A stretch of 64,000 nt of DNA from DASPJQ01 sp035299065 (GTDB lineage: Bacteria; Bacteroidota; Bacteroidia; Flavobacteriales_D; UBA2798). The position numbers and the translations under genes were made by a program. Below, one piece after another: positions 1-8,984 of this stretch (position 1 is the stretch's first letter; each line of letters begins with the position of its first letter). The notes under the pieces are model-generated. The model was not told the origin of the DNA and ran no database searches. It saw only the letters and a list, made by a program, of their open reading frames with translations. Location: assembly GCA_035299065.1 (NCBI GenBank), contig DATGXI010000047.1, positions 1 to 64,000 on the forward strand. The letters run 5' to 3'.

Positions 1-76
1 TTATCGCAGCTTATCACGTCCTTCATAGCCTACGAGAGCCAAGGCATCCGCCATACGCTCTTAATAGTTTTTGATT
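1..76 (-). rRNA. 23S rRNA, 5' end only (truncated by window)
   Basis: The reverse complement reads into the conserved start of 23S rRNA, with the GGATGCCTTGG and GATGAAGGACGTG blocks and a following CTGCGATAA. Only about the first 75 nucleotides lie in the window, and the gene continues beyond position 1. The exact 5' end is estimated by comparison with remembered 23S starts. It is the fourth element of the leftward rrn operon. Confidence 0.93.
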
Positions 77-125
77 ATCTTAAATTTTTATGTTATAAGA
101 TTATAACAGAATTTCAATTTATCTC

Positions 126-145
126 TTTCAATATTTCAAAGAACG
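126..145 (-). promoter_or_regulatory. boxA-like element before 23S
   Basis: On the minus strand a 20-nt element starting CGTTCTTTGAAATATTG lies between tRNA-Ala and 23S. A close copy lies in the 16S leader at 2065-2084. Elements placed before both 16S and 23S are what one expects of the Nus/boxA antitermination signals of rRNA operons. The functional assignment is inference; the repetition and placement are visible. Confidence 0.5.
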
Positions 146-172
146 TTAGCCGCATTTTATTGTGGCTGTTTG

Positions 173-246
173 TGGAGAATAACGGATTCGAACCGATGAC
201 CCCCTGCGTGCAAGGCAGGTGCTCTAGCCAGCTGAGCTAATTCCCC
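173..246 (-). tRNA. tRNA-Ala (TGC)
   Basis: The reverse complement folds as a 74-nt cloverleaf. The acceptor GGGGAAT pairs with ATTCTCC (one G-T pair), discriminator is A73, the T-arm is GGTTCGAATCC, and the anticodon arm CTGCC-TTGCACG-CAG carries TGC. CCA is not encoded. Its position after tRNA-Ile in the 16S-23S spacer is standard for Bacteroidota rrn operons. Confidence 0.97.
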
Positions 247-265
247 AACTTAACGCAACATAGTG

Positions 266-339
266 TAGTCCCGAGCAGACTTGAACTGCTGACCCCTACA
301 TTATCAGTGTAGTGCTCTAACCAACTGAGCTACGGGACT
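266..339 (-). tRNA. tRNA-Ile (GAT)
   Basis: The reverse complement gives a 74-nt cloverleaf with acceptor AGTCCCG/CGGGACT, discriminator A73 and an anticodon loop containing GAT. CCA is not encoded. It is the first tRNA of the 16S-23S spacer. Confidence 0.97.
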
Positions 340-431
340 AGATTGTATTAACTCAGTCCTATGACTTCAGCGATTAGCACACTGAGTTAGGTTGGGAATA
401 TAAAAAAATGAGCAGAGTAAGGTGCAATGAA

Positions 432-448
432 GACCGCTCGAGGCGGTC
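432..448 (-). other. Hairpin just downstream of 16S
   Basis: Six-base arms GACCGC (432-437) and GCGGTC (443-448) flank a 5-base loop, about 30 nt past the 16S 3' end. No long T-run follows in the transcribed direction, and the tRNAs and 23S lie beyond it. A processing or folding element of the spacer is therefore more likely than a terminator. Confidence 0.45.
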
Positions 449-478
449 GAAGTCGTTTTTAAATTTCTAGTACTCTAG

Positions 479-1998
<1,520 letters not shown>

Positions 1999-2064
1999 AA
2001 ACCATAAATGGTTTGGATTGACTTCTCATCTTATTCAGATGTATTCACTGCTTACCTTATTCTG

Positions 2065-2084
2065 TCTCAAATTTACAAAGAACG
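2065..2084 (-). promoter_or_regulatory. boxA-like element in 16S leader
   Basis: The minus strand reads CGTTCTTTGTAAATTTGAGA about 65-85 nt upstream of 16S. It matches the element at 126-145 over most positions. The paired placement before 16S and before 23S suggests an rRNA antitermination signal. This is inferred from position and repetition. Confidence 0.5.
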
Positions 2085-2120
2085 ATTTCAATACTTTTTC
2101 CGTCTTTCTCAAACGGGCTG

Positions 2121-2150
2121 CAAAAATAAGTGTTTTTTGTTTCCGCAAAA
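2121..2150 (-). promoter_or_regulatory. Putative rrn promoter
   Basis: The minus strand shows TTTTG (2150-2146), a 17-bp spacer and TATTTTTG (2128-2121), which fits the Bacteroidota vegetative promoter (TTG, about 19 bp, TAnnTTTG). Transcription would begin near 2115, giving a leader of about 115 nt before 16S. The following CAGCCCG is repeated after a second TAnnTTTG at 2227-2220, which lacks a well-spaced TTG. The stretch 2000-2303 otherwise holds only AT-rich leader and promoter sequence. Confidence 0.55.
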
Positions 2151-2303
2151 CATTTTTTTGAATTATTTTTTTTCCCAATTGATTTAAGAAAGAACGTCCG
2201 TTTTTTTAATTGCGGGCTGCAAATGTATGTGCTTTTGAATTACGTGGTGCTTTTTTCGACAAAAAAAATATTAACAAATCAATATTTTTTCATACTAAGC
2301 TGA

Positions 2304-2978
2304 TTAAACGGAGCTTAGTGCCAAAGGAATTATTTGCCCGTTCATGAATTTGTGGGCATAAAGCAAATACCAGGCAACAGCTTCGGCCATGGTTTGGGCA
2401 TTAATGGGTGGTTGGAATCCGGGGAAAGCTACTTTAACCATCTCAGTTTCAACAGCTCCTATAGAAAGACAATTTACTTTAATTTTATTTTCAATTAATT
2501 CTACGGCCAAACACTGTGATAAACAGTGTAATGCGGCTTTACTCGAACTATAAAGGATCATTCCAGGGAATTTTGAGGTGTTTTCAAATCCCCCCATGCT
2601 ACCAATGTTAAGAATATGAGCGTTACTGTTAAAATTATTGATGAGTTTTCTTGAAAGATCGAAGGGTACAAAGACATTTGTCTTATATAGATCTAAGAAA
2701 TCGGCATACGTCAATTTATCAATGTCATTTTTAACGATGTATCCTGCATTGTTGAGTAAACCGTCAATTTTTTGATTTCCTATTGCAGAAATGATGTTAT
2801 CCATCTCGCTTGTGAGATCGCCCTGTATTACCTGTAAATTACTGTTGTTTATTAATCCTAGTTGATGGGTGTTTCGTGATATAGCAATTACCTTATAAGA
2901 GGGAAAATTATCAAGAATGTGATTGGTAGTAGCGAATCCAATTCCTTTTCCTGCACCAGTAATAATAACTGTTTTCAT
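2304..2978 (-). CDS. SDR family oxidoreductase
   Basis: A 224-residue short-chain dehydrogenase/reductase. The nucleotide-binding motif TGAGKGIG is at residues 7-14, NNAG at 76-79, the catalytic serine is near 127, and YSSSK gives Y143 and K147. All catalytic residues of a classical SDR are present, so it is probably an active cytoplasmic NAD(P)H-dependent oxidoreductase; the substrate cannot be read from the sequence. It lies 11 bp downstream of the ComA-like gene and is probably the last gene of that operon. No terminator-like hairpin was seen between it and the rrn promoter region. Confidence 0.9.
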   Translation of the reverse strand: MKTVIITGAGKGIGFATTNHILDNFPSYKVIAISRNTHQLGLINNSNLQVIQGDLTSEMDNIISAIGNQKIDGLLNNAGYIVKNDIDKLTYADFLDLYKTNVFVPFDLSRKLINNFNSNAHILNIGSMGGFENTSKFPGMILYSSSKAALHCLSQCLAVELIENKIKVNCLSIGAVETEMVKVAFPGFQPPINAQTMAEAVAWYLLYAHKFMNGQIIPLALSSV

Positions 2979-2989
2979 TGGTAAAATAA

Positions 2990-3799
2990 TTACTTCTTGG
3001 GCCTTGGTGCTTTCTGTTTGATTTTTGCAGCAATTTCTTTTGGCATAAAGTTGAAAAACGTATCACCGCGCAGACCCAAGCGTAAACATTCCATTGCTAT
3101 AACTTCAAAAGGGGCTATATTTCCCAGATTTACATTGGCTCCAAAATATTTAATAAACCAAACCTGTTGCTCTTTTTTTGGAGCTTCCCACATAATATTT
3201 TCGGCTTTCACATTGGAAATAATTTTATTCACCAACACTGTGTGTGCATGACCACTGGGACGGAAAATACCAACTGTACCGCTCTCACGGCCCTCAGCAA
3301 TCACTTTCCAGCTTCCTGCTTCTATTTCGGTTTTCATCATTTTAATCCACCGAGACGGAGAAATTAGAATACCCGAATCTTTGGATCCTACTTCTGATAA
3401 TACAGTGAAATTTTTTGCCAGTTTTTGAATGTAATCGCACTTTTCGTCATGATCCAATACAATGGATCCATCACTAACCTCCACTACTTCGAGCTTAAAT
3501 TTATCAATAAGCTTGCAATAATCATCGAACATGTTTCGGGCTATAAATGCTTCAAATAAGGTTCCACCAAAATAGACTTTTAAGCCAGCATCATGGTATA
3601 TTTTTATTTTTTCGCTCAATTTTGGAGTTACCAAAGCGGTTCCAAAGCCAAGTTTTATGAGGTCGGTATATGGGGTTGACACTTCAACAAAAGCGCGTGC
3701 TTCGGTCAAACTAAGTCCTTTGTCCATTACCATTGTAATACCATTTTTGCGCGGACTTTCTGTGCGCTCAGGTATGTACGGCATTGACGCGTTTATCAT
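2990..3799 (-). CDS. Phosphosulfolactate synthase-like (ComA family) protein
   Basis: A 269-residue protein resembling the ComA/phosphosulfolactate synthase family, a TIM-barrel family that in methanogens joins sulfite to phosphoenolpyruvate in coenzyme M synthesis. The N-terminal pattern (RxGxTMVxDKG) and the stretch KLGFGTALVTP followed by YFGGTLFEAF fit the family, as does VEVSDGSI. Length is about usual. Its start overlaps the upstream TPR gene by 4 bp, which implies translational coupling. Bacteroidota make no coenzyme M as far as I know; supply of sulfonate for sulfonolipids is one possibility, but this is inference. Plant Hsa32 is in the same family, so another role is possible. Confidence 0.8.
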   Translation of the reverse strand: MINASMPYIPERTESPRKNGITMVMDKGLSLTEARAFVEVSTPYTDLIKLGFGTALVTPKLSEKIKIYHDAGLKVYFGGTLFEAFIARNMFDDYCKLIDKFKLEVVEVSDGSIVLDHDEKCDYIQKLAKNFTVLSEVGSKDSGILISPSRWIKMMKTEIEAGSWKVIAEGRESGTVGIFRPSGHAHTVLVNKIISNVKAENIMWEAPKKEQQVWFIKYFGANVNLGNIAPFEVIAMECLRLGLRGDTFFNFMPKEIAAKIKQKAPRPKK

Positions 3800-5205
3800 T
3801 CTTTGAAATTGGAATTTATGAGGTAAATAATGTGTTGGTCATCCTGCATTTGCGGAAAAAAATCAAAGGCAGAAATATATGCTGCAGGATTAATTTGCAA
3901 TCCTTTTTCGAAATAATTATATGCTTGTTTTAACTGGCCACTGGCGTAATAGATTGATGAAACCCTGAAATTGAAAAGTTCACTGTTTGTAAAACAAAAT
4001 TCTTTTTCAAGTAATAATTCCAGTGCCTGGTTAAGGCCTTCCTGATTTTCCAAATACGTACTGAAATCAACAAGAATTTCAACATTTGTGTCATCCAGGG
4101 TAATGGCTTTTTGGTATGCTGCTTTTGCTTTTTCAAAGTTTTCTGCCGTTTCGCTGATTTCAGCGTAGATATACCAAAAGTCAGCATTGACCTGGTCCAT
4201 TGAAATGGCTTTTGTAATGTAATAATCGGCTTCAACGTAGTGGCCACAATTCATTTTTAGCAAAGCAATGGCCACATAGGACTCAGCAAACTCTTCATCT
4301 AACTCAATTGCCCTATAATAGTTTTGTTCTGCCAGAACAAGTTCCCCGGTTTTCTCATAACATTCACCCAAATAAAGAAACGTAAGCGGCAACGCTTCGT
4401 CACGCACAATTGTTTCAGTAAAATGATTGATTGCTTCGTGATACTTTTCTTCCATCATCAAAACAGTTGCTTTGTTGAAATGGGCCGTTGAAAAATCTTC
4501 GTTTATAGCTAAACAATAATCAAATGCCTCAATGGCATCAACTAATTTTGCATCCTTGATGAGTGCTGTTCCCAAATTATGCCAAGCAAGATATGAATAG
4601 GGATGTTCGTCAATAAATTCCTTGTAAAAACTAATGGCTTCGGCATTTTTTCCTGAAATTTCGTAACAGTATGAAATCTCATACATGGCTGTTTCATTTT
4701 CGGGATTTAACTCCAAAGCATGCTTAAGACACGCAATGGCTTTTTCATATTTTTCGGCATTTTCATATTCTACTGCCAGGTCAATAAACAGCTCAACCTT
4801 ATCCTCGTCCTCAGCACACTTTATGGCTTGTTTTAAAAAATAAATAGCTTCTTCGAATTTACGTTGCTGACTGTACACGCTTGCCTTAAGAATAAATACC
4901 TGGCTATTGTAAGGCTCAACCTGTTCAATAACGTTTAAACATTCAAGCGATTTTGAAAGCTTACCTGTAGAAACATACAGATCGGCCTTGAGTAAAAGTA
5001 AATTGGTATTACCAGGGTGCTGTGTCAAAGCCATTTCAAGTCCTCTAAGGGCCTTTTTATACTCATTGTGGCCTATAAAGTGATCAATTAATTCCTCAAA
5101 AATGGCTACATCAAAGTAAACCGAGCGACCTTCTTTCAAGATGTCCTCAAATCTTTTTAGTTGGCTATCAAAGTCCAGACTATTAAAATCTTCGTCTTCA
5201 TACAT
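3796..5205 (-). CDS. Tetratricopeptide repeat protein
   Basis: A 469-residue protein made almost entirely of TPR units of about 34 residues, starting near residue 45 and running to the C-terminus (for example AIACLKHALELNPENETAMY). There is no signal peptide or membrane segment, so it is probably a cytoplasmic scaffold. It is the first gene of the operon with the ComA-like and SDR genes and overlaps the former by 4 bp. A -7 element TATATTTG (5236-5229, minus strand) lies 23 bp before the start. The specific partner is unknown. Confidence 0.88.
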   Translation of the reverse strand: MYEDEDFNSLDFDSQLKRFEDILKEGRSVYFDVAIFEELIDHFIGHNEYKKALRGLEMALTQHPGNTNLLLLKADLYVSTGKLSKSLECLNVIEQVEPYNSQVFILKASVYSQQRKFEEAIYFLKQAIKCAEDEDKVELFIDLAVEYENAEKYEKAIACLKHALELNPENETAMYEISYCYEISGKNAEAISFYKEFIDEHPYSYLAWHNLGTALIKDAKLVDAIEAFDYCLAINEDFSTAHFNKATVLMMEEKYHEAINHFTETIVRDEALPLTFLYLGECYEKTGELVLAEQNYYRAIELDEEFAESYVAIALLKMNCGHYVEADYYITKAISMDQVNADFWYIYAEISETAENFEKAKAAYQKAITLDDTNVEILVDFSTYLENQEGLNQALELLLEKEFCFTNSELFNFRVSSIYYASGQLKQAYNYFEKGLQINPAAYISAFDFFPQMQDDQHIIYLINSNFKE

Positions 5206-5228
5206 ATTGTGACGGTTTAGGTCGCTAA

Positions 5229-5236
5229 CAAATATA
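5229..5236 (-). promoter_or_regulatory. -7 element for the TPR operon
   Basis: The minus strand reads TATATTTG, an exact match to TAnnTTTG, 23 bp before the ATG at 5205. No TTG is found at the ideal upstream spacing, so support rests on the -7 match and position. Confidence 0.4.
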
Positions 5237-5306
5237 GGAATTAATGCTTAAGGCCGGGCATGTTGATAAATAGTTTTAAACAGCGCTTTATTGAATTCAA
5301 CTTGGT

Positions 5307-5314
5307 TAAATTTG
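5307..5314 (+). promoter_or_regulatory. -7 element for glmM
   Basis: TAAATTTG matches TAnnTTTG exactly and lies 12 bp before the ATG at 5327. TTG at 5291 is only 13 bp upstream, shorter than usual. If this is the promoter, the leader is only a few nucleotides long. Confidence 0.45.
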
Positions 5315-5326
5315 AAAAAAAAGCAC

Positions 5327-6715
5327 ATGTCACTTATTAAATCAATTTCAGGAATACGGGGTACTATTGGAGGTAAACCCAATGAAGGATTGACCCCAGT
5401 AGATACCGTTTTATTTACATCGTCCTTTACCGAGTGGGTTAAAAAAAGTTCAGGTAAAAAAAATCCAAAAATTGTTATTGGGCGGGATGCCCGTGTTTCA
5501 GGAGAAATGATATCAGGACTTGTTTCCCACACGCTTGTTGGTATGGGGGTTACAGTTATTGACCTTGGTTTATCAACCACACCTACGGTGGAATTTGCTG
5601 TAACAAATGAAGATGCAGATGCCGGAATTATTTTAACTGCCAGCCATAACCCTGCTCAGTGGAATGCTTTAAAACTACTCAATAGCAAAGGAGAATTTAT
5701 ATCGGCAGAAACGGGTACCGAGGTGTTGCGAATAGCAGCAGAAAATGAATTTACATATGTAGGTATTGAAGAAATGGGAACCATCAAGCATATACCAGAT
5801 TATATTAACACCCATATTGATTCCATTTTACGTTTGCCTCTTGTAAAAAAAGATATTATTGCCAAAGCAGGATTTAAAATAGTGGTTGATGGAATTAATT
5901 CAACCGGAGGTACTGCCGTACCTGCTTTACTAAGAGCACTTGGTGTTAACGATATAATTGTTTTAAATGGCGAACCAAATGGAAAATTTGCACATAACCC
6001 GGAGCCTTTACCTGAACATCTTATCGAAACTTCAAAAGAAATTGTTTCATCCAAAGCGCATATGGGAATTGTTGTAGACCCTGATGTTGACAGGTTAGCC
6101 TTTATAAACGAAGACGGGACAATGTTTGGTGAGGAATACACCCTTGTTGCTATAGCGGATTATGTTTTATCGCATAAAAAAGGTAATACGGTGAGCAACC
6201 TTTCTTCAACCCGGGCATTACATGACGTAACTGTAAAACACGGAGGCAGTTATGCTGCTGCTGCGGTTGGCGAAGTAAACGTTGTGTTAAAAATGAAAGA
6301 AACAAATGCTGTAATTGGTGGCGAGGGTAATGGCGGAATCATTTACCCTGATGCTCATTATGGAAGAGATGCCCTGGTTGGTATTGCTTTGTTCCTAAGC
6401 CACCTGGCTTCTACCAACATGAGCCTTACGCAACTCAAAGACTCCTATCCCGCTTACCATATGAGCAAGAATAAAATTGACTTGAATGCCAGTATTAACG
6501 TAGATGAGTTATTGTCCAAAATCAAAGAGATTCATAAAAATGAAAAAATAAATACAACTGATGGGGTGAAAATCGATTTTTCAGACGGCTGGGTGCATTT
6601 ACGCAAAAGCAATACAGAACCCATCATACGTATTTACAGTGAGGGAAAATCGCCCGAGAAGGCCAATGAATTTGCGGCTATTATTAAGCAAAATGTAAAA
6701 GCCATACTTGGTTGA
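5327..6715 (+). CDS. glmM: Phosphoglucosamine mutase / phosphohexomutase
   Basis: A 462-residue alpha-D-phosphohexomutase. The phosphoserine loop TASHNP has S106, the Mg-binding loop DPDVDR covers 251-256, the sugar-binding loop GGEGNGG is near 325, and the C-terminal phosphate-binding RKSNTEP motif is present. It interconverts glucosamine-6-P and glucosamine-1-P for peptidoglycan and lipopolysaccharide precursors; phosphomannomutase specificity cannot be excluded. ATG 5327 was preferred to the in-frame TTG at 5291 because MSLIKSISGIRG is the normal N-terminus of the family and the -7 element lies between the two. The cysteine desulfurase follows 61 bp later with its own promoter candidate. 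Confidence 0.93.
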   Translation: MSLIKSISGIRGTIGGKPNEGLTPVDTVLFTSSFTEWVKKSSGKKNPKIVIGRDARVSGEMISGLVSHTLVGMGVTVIDLGLSTTPTVEFAVTNEDADAGIILTASHNPAQWNALKLLNSKGEFISAETGTEVLRIAAENEFTYVGIEEMGTIKHIPDYINTHIDSILRLPLVKKDIIAKAGFKIVVDGINSTGGTAVPALLRALGVNDIIVLNGEPNGKFAHNPEPLPEHLIETSKEIVSSKAHMGIVVDPDVDRLAFINEDGTMFGEEYTLVAIADYVLSHKKGNTVSNLSSTRALHDVTVKHGGSYAAAAVGEVNVVLKMKETNAVIGGEGNGGIIYPDAHYGRDALVGIALFLSHLASTNMSLTQLKDSYPAYHMSKNKIDLNASINVDELLSKIKEIHKNEKINTTDGVKIDFSDGWVHLRKSNTEPIIRIYSEGKSPEKANEFAAIIKQNVKAILG

Positions 6716-6741
6716 AAATCCAATACTCTAACCGGTTTTTT

Positions 6742-6772
6742 TTGATGTTAACCAATTTTATCACGAAATTTG
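6742..6772 (+). promoter_or_regulatory. Putative promoter for cysteine desulfurase
   Basis: TTG (6742-6744), a 20-bp spacer and GAAATTTG (6765-6772), one mismatch from TAnnTTTG, lie only 4 bp before the ATG at 6777. Transcription would start at or next to the start codon, a near-leaderless arrangement. Confidence 0.4.
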
Positions 6773-6776
6773 CAGC

Positions 6777-7925
6777 ATGACAAAGAGGGTTTATTTAGAC
6801 AATGCAGCCACAACCGAACTGGATCCCAGTGTTTTAGAAGCAATGGTTATGGTTATGAAAGAGGATTTTGGAAATCCATCAAGCACGCATTCCTTTGGCC
6901 GAAAAACCAAAGGGGCTATTGAAACCTCACGCAAAAAAATTGCAGGGCTTATTAACGCCAAATCATCAGAAATTATTTTTACATCAGGGGGTACAGAAGC
7001 TGATAACCTGGCCATTGCCAGTGCTGTACTGGACCTTGGAGTAACACACATTATTTCAAGCTGTATTGAACATCATGCCGTAGGTCATACCATTGAAAAT
7101 ATTTGCACAAAAAACAAAATTGGCTACTCGTTGGTTAACCTGACAACAAACGGGCATGTGGACATCAAACACCTTGAGGAATTACTTTCAAAAAATCCAA
7201 ATTCACTGGTAAGTTTAATGCATGCCAATAACGAGATTGGAAATTTACTTGATATTGATAAAGTTGGTGAATTGTGTGAAAAATACAAGGCCTTTTTTCA
7301 TAGCGATACGGTGCAAACCATGGGGCATTATCAATTGGATGTGCAAAAATCAAAAATTCATTTTTTAACCTGCGGAGCGCACAAGTTCCATGGTCCTAAA
7401 GGTGTTGGATTTTTATATAAAAGTGAAAAATTAAAAATTAATCCGCTTATTCATGGCGGAGCGCAGGAACGCAATTTACGCGGAGGAACCGAAAATCTTT
7501 ATGGAATTGTTGGAATGGCCAAAGCGCTTGAAATTGCATGTGCTGAAATGAAAGAGCATACGGATCACATATTGGGATTAAAAAATTACATGATTGATTT
7601 GGTTACGAAAGAAATTCCGGGAGTTTCATTTAATGGTGACTATAATGGAAAGTCGTTATATACCGTTTTAAATATATCTTTTCCGCCAAATGAAAACAAT
7701 GACATGTTGCTTTTTAAGCTGGATATAAATGGTGTTGCCGCTTCGGGTGGTAGTGCATGTTCAAGTGGCAGCAACAAAGGGTCTCACGTACTGGAAGCGT
7801 TAAAGGTAAATCCTGACCGGGTAAATATTCGTTTTTCATTCAGCAAATACACGCAAAAAGAAGATATTGATTATGCGGTTGGAAAGCTGTGCGAAATACT
7901 GGAGATTAAGGCTGTTATTAAATAG
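6777..7925 (+). CDS. Cysteine desulfurase (NifS/IscS type)
   Basis: A 382-residue PLP-dependent enzyme that removes sulfur from cysteine for Fe-S clusters and tRNA thiolation. YLDNAATT opens the protein, SGGTEADNLA follows at 70-79, the cofactor-binding EHHAV histidine is at 99, the PLP lysine is K203 in AHKFHGPKG, and the persulfide cysteine is C328 in GGSACSSG. All key residues are intact and length is normal. The short active-site loop next to C328 suggests the NifS/IscS group rather than SufS. No IscU or scaffold gene is adjacent, so the cluster pathway it serves is not shown here. Confidence 0.93.
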   Translation: MTKRVYLDNAATTELDPSVLEAMVMVMKEDFGNPSSTHSFGRKTKGAIETSRKKIAGLINAKSSEIIFTSGGTEADNLAIASAVLDLGVTHIISSCIEHHAVGHTIENICTKNKIGYSLVNLTTNGHVDIKHLEELLSKNPNSLVSLMHANNEIGNLLDIDKVGELCEKYKAFFHSDTVQTMGHYQLDVQKSKIHFLTCGAHKFHGPKGVGFLYKSEKLKINPLIHGGAQERNLRGGTENLYGIVGMAKALEIACAEMKEHTDHILGLKNYMIDLVTKEIPGVSFNGDYNGKSLYTVLNISFPPNENNDMLLFKLDINGVAASGGSACSSGSNKGSHVLEALKVNPDRVNIRFSFSKYTQKEDIDYAVGKLCEILEIKAVIK

Positions 7926-7930
7926 TTATT

Positions 7931-8021
7931 AGTTTACAGTTCTCAGTTTACAGTTCTCAGTTTACAGTTCTCGGTTTACAGTTCTCGGTTTACAGTTCTC
8001 AGTTTACAGTTCTCAGTTCTC
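7931..8021. repeat. 14-bp tandem repeat between convergent genes
   Basis: Six consecutive copies of the 14-bp unit (A/G)GTTTACAGTTCTC occupy 7931-8014, followed by a half unit AGTTCTC. Copies four and five begin with G, the others with A. The array fills the whole gap between the stop of the cysteine desulfurase and the stop of the leftward gene at 8031. There are no spacers, so it is a minisatellite and not a CRISPR array. Confidence 0.95.
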
Positions 8022-8030
8022 AGTTTAAAT

Positions 8031-8984
8031 CTATTTTTTTCCTTTGGGTTTGACAACTATGCTCTTTTTAGGGATGGCTCCAATGGGAATAGCATAAAAA
8101 GGCATATGCTCACCGCGCTGATTGGTAAACGAAAAGACCACATTGTTATTCCTGGCATTACCTGTTTTTACAATTTGTACGTCAAGTGATGTGTTTTTAT
8201 CCTTTTCAGTAACCTCGAAAGAACTTTCCTTCCAATCACCATCTCCGGAAACTTCCACTTTAGTTCCCGGGTTTGACATCGAAATCATTTTCACATACGC
8301 ATCATCATCAACATCAAAATTATACTCTTTAATTGCAATTGTATTTACGTCAACATAGGGGTATAAATGCGTCATGCTTTTATCAGCATTCAACCTGAAG
8401 GCGTACTCATACACAAATATATTTCCCCCTTCAACCTTGTTGTTTTTGTCTTCATGGGTACTTAGAAAAAAACGATACAGGTTCCCATCATCGCCCTTAG
8501 CACCTTCTGTAATAATTTTAAATACATATCCTCCCAATTCCGGCTTAAGTTCACCTTCAGCGGGATTAATAGGGCCAAATGTGTACCACTTATTGTCGCA
8601 GGCTGTATCGGCTCCAAATGCTTTTGAAAACAATATATTGCCCTTTTTATAGCCACCTACAGGGTCTTTGTTTTCCTGCTCATTGGAACTGTAACAACCC
8701 GTTCCATAAATTGAAAATTTTGTGGTGGAGTTGAATCCTCCCCTGTTTTCATCATGCTTACCGGCTACATCGGCATCAAAAACCCTTAAGTATACAGCCG
8801 ATTTTTGCGTTTTAGGAACAACCATAAACGCTATTTGGTTAAAATCGTCATCGCCCCAGGATTTTTCAGCTTCCTTGCTAAACGTAACCATAAATGGAAT
8901 GTTTTCTTCAAGGCCTGGCAATTGTTGAGCCCGGGTACTATTCATTCCCATTAAAAATAAACCTAATACTAATTTCTTTTTCAT
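8031..8984 (-). CDS. Secreted protein of unknown function
   Basis: A 317-residue protein with a signal peptide (KKK start, hydrophobic LVLGLFLMGM core, cleavage probably after TRA at about residue 19). The mature part is rich in charged and aromatic residues and contains a cysteine pair (GTGCYSS and DTACDNKW); it looks beta-rich. I do not recognise a catalytic motif. Its ATG overlaps the stop of the OmpA gene by 4 bp, making it the last gene of the four-gene T9SS operon. A periplasmic or surface role alongside the other three proteins is inferred from that arrangement only. Confidence 0.8.
   Translation of the reverse strand: MKKKLVLGLFLMGMNSTRAQQLPGLEENIPFMVTFSKEAEKSWGDDDFNQIAFMVVPKTQKSAVYLRVFDADVAGKHDENRGGFNSTTKFSIYGTGCYSSNEQENKDPVGGYKKGNILFSKAFGADTACDNKWYTFGPINPAEGELKPELGGYVFKIITEGAKGDDGNLYRFFLSTHEDKNNKVEGGNIFVYEYAFRLNADKSMTHLYPYVDVNTIAIKEYNFDVDDDAYVKMISMSNPGTKVEVSGDGDWKESSFEVTEKDKNTSLDVQIVKTGNARNNNVVFSFTNQRGEHMPFYAIPIGAIPKKSIVVKPKGKK

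Noticed and set aside
5291..5326. TTG start of the phosphohexomutase at 5291
   Set aside because: The family N-terminus begins at ATG 5327 and a -7 element lies within the extra stretch.
7931..8021. Possible CRISPR array
   Set aside because: The repeats are 14 bp, directly adjacent with no spacers, and no cas genes are nearby.
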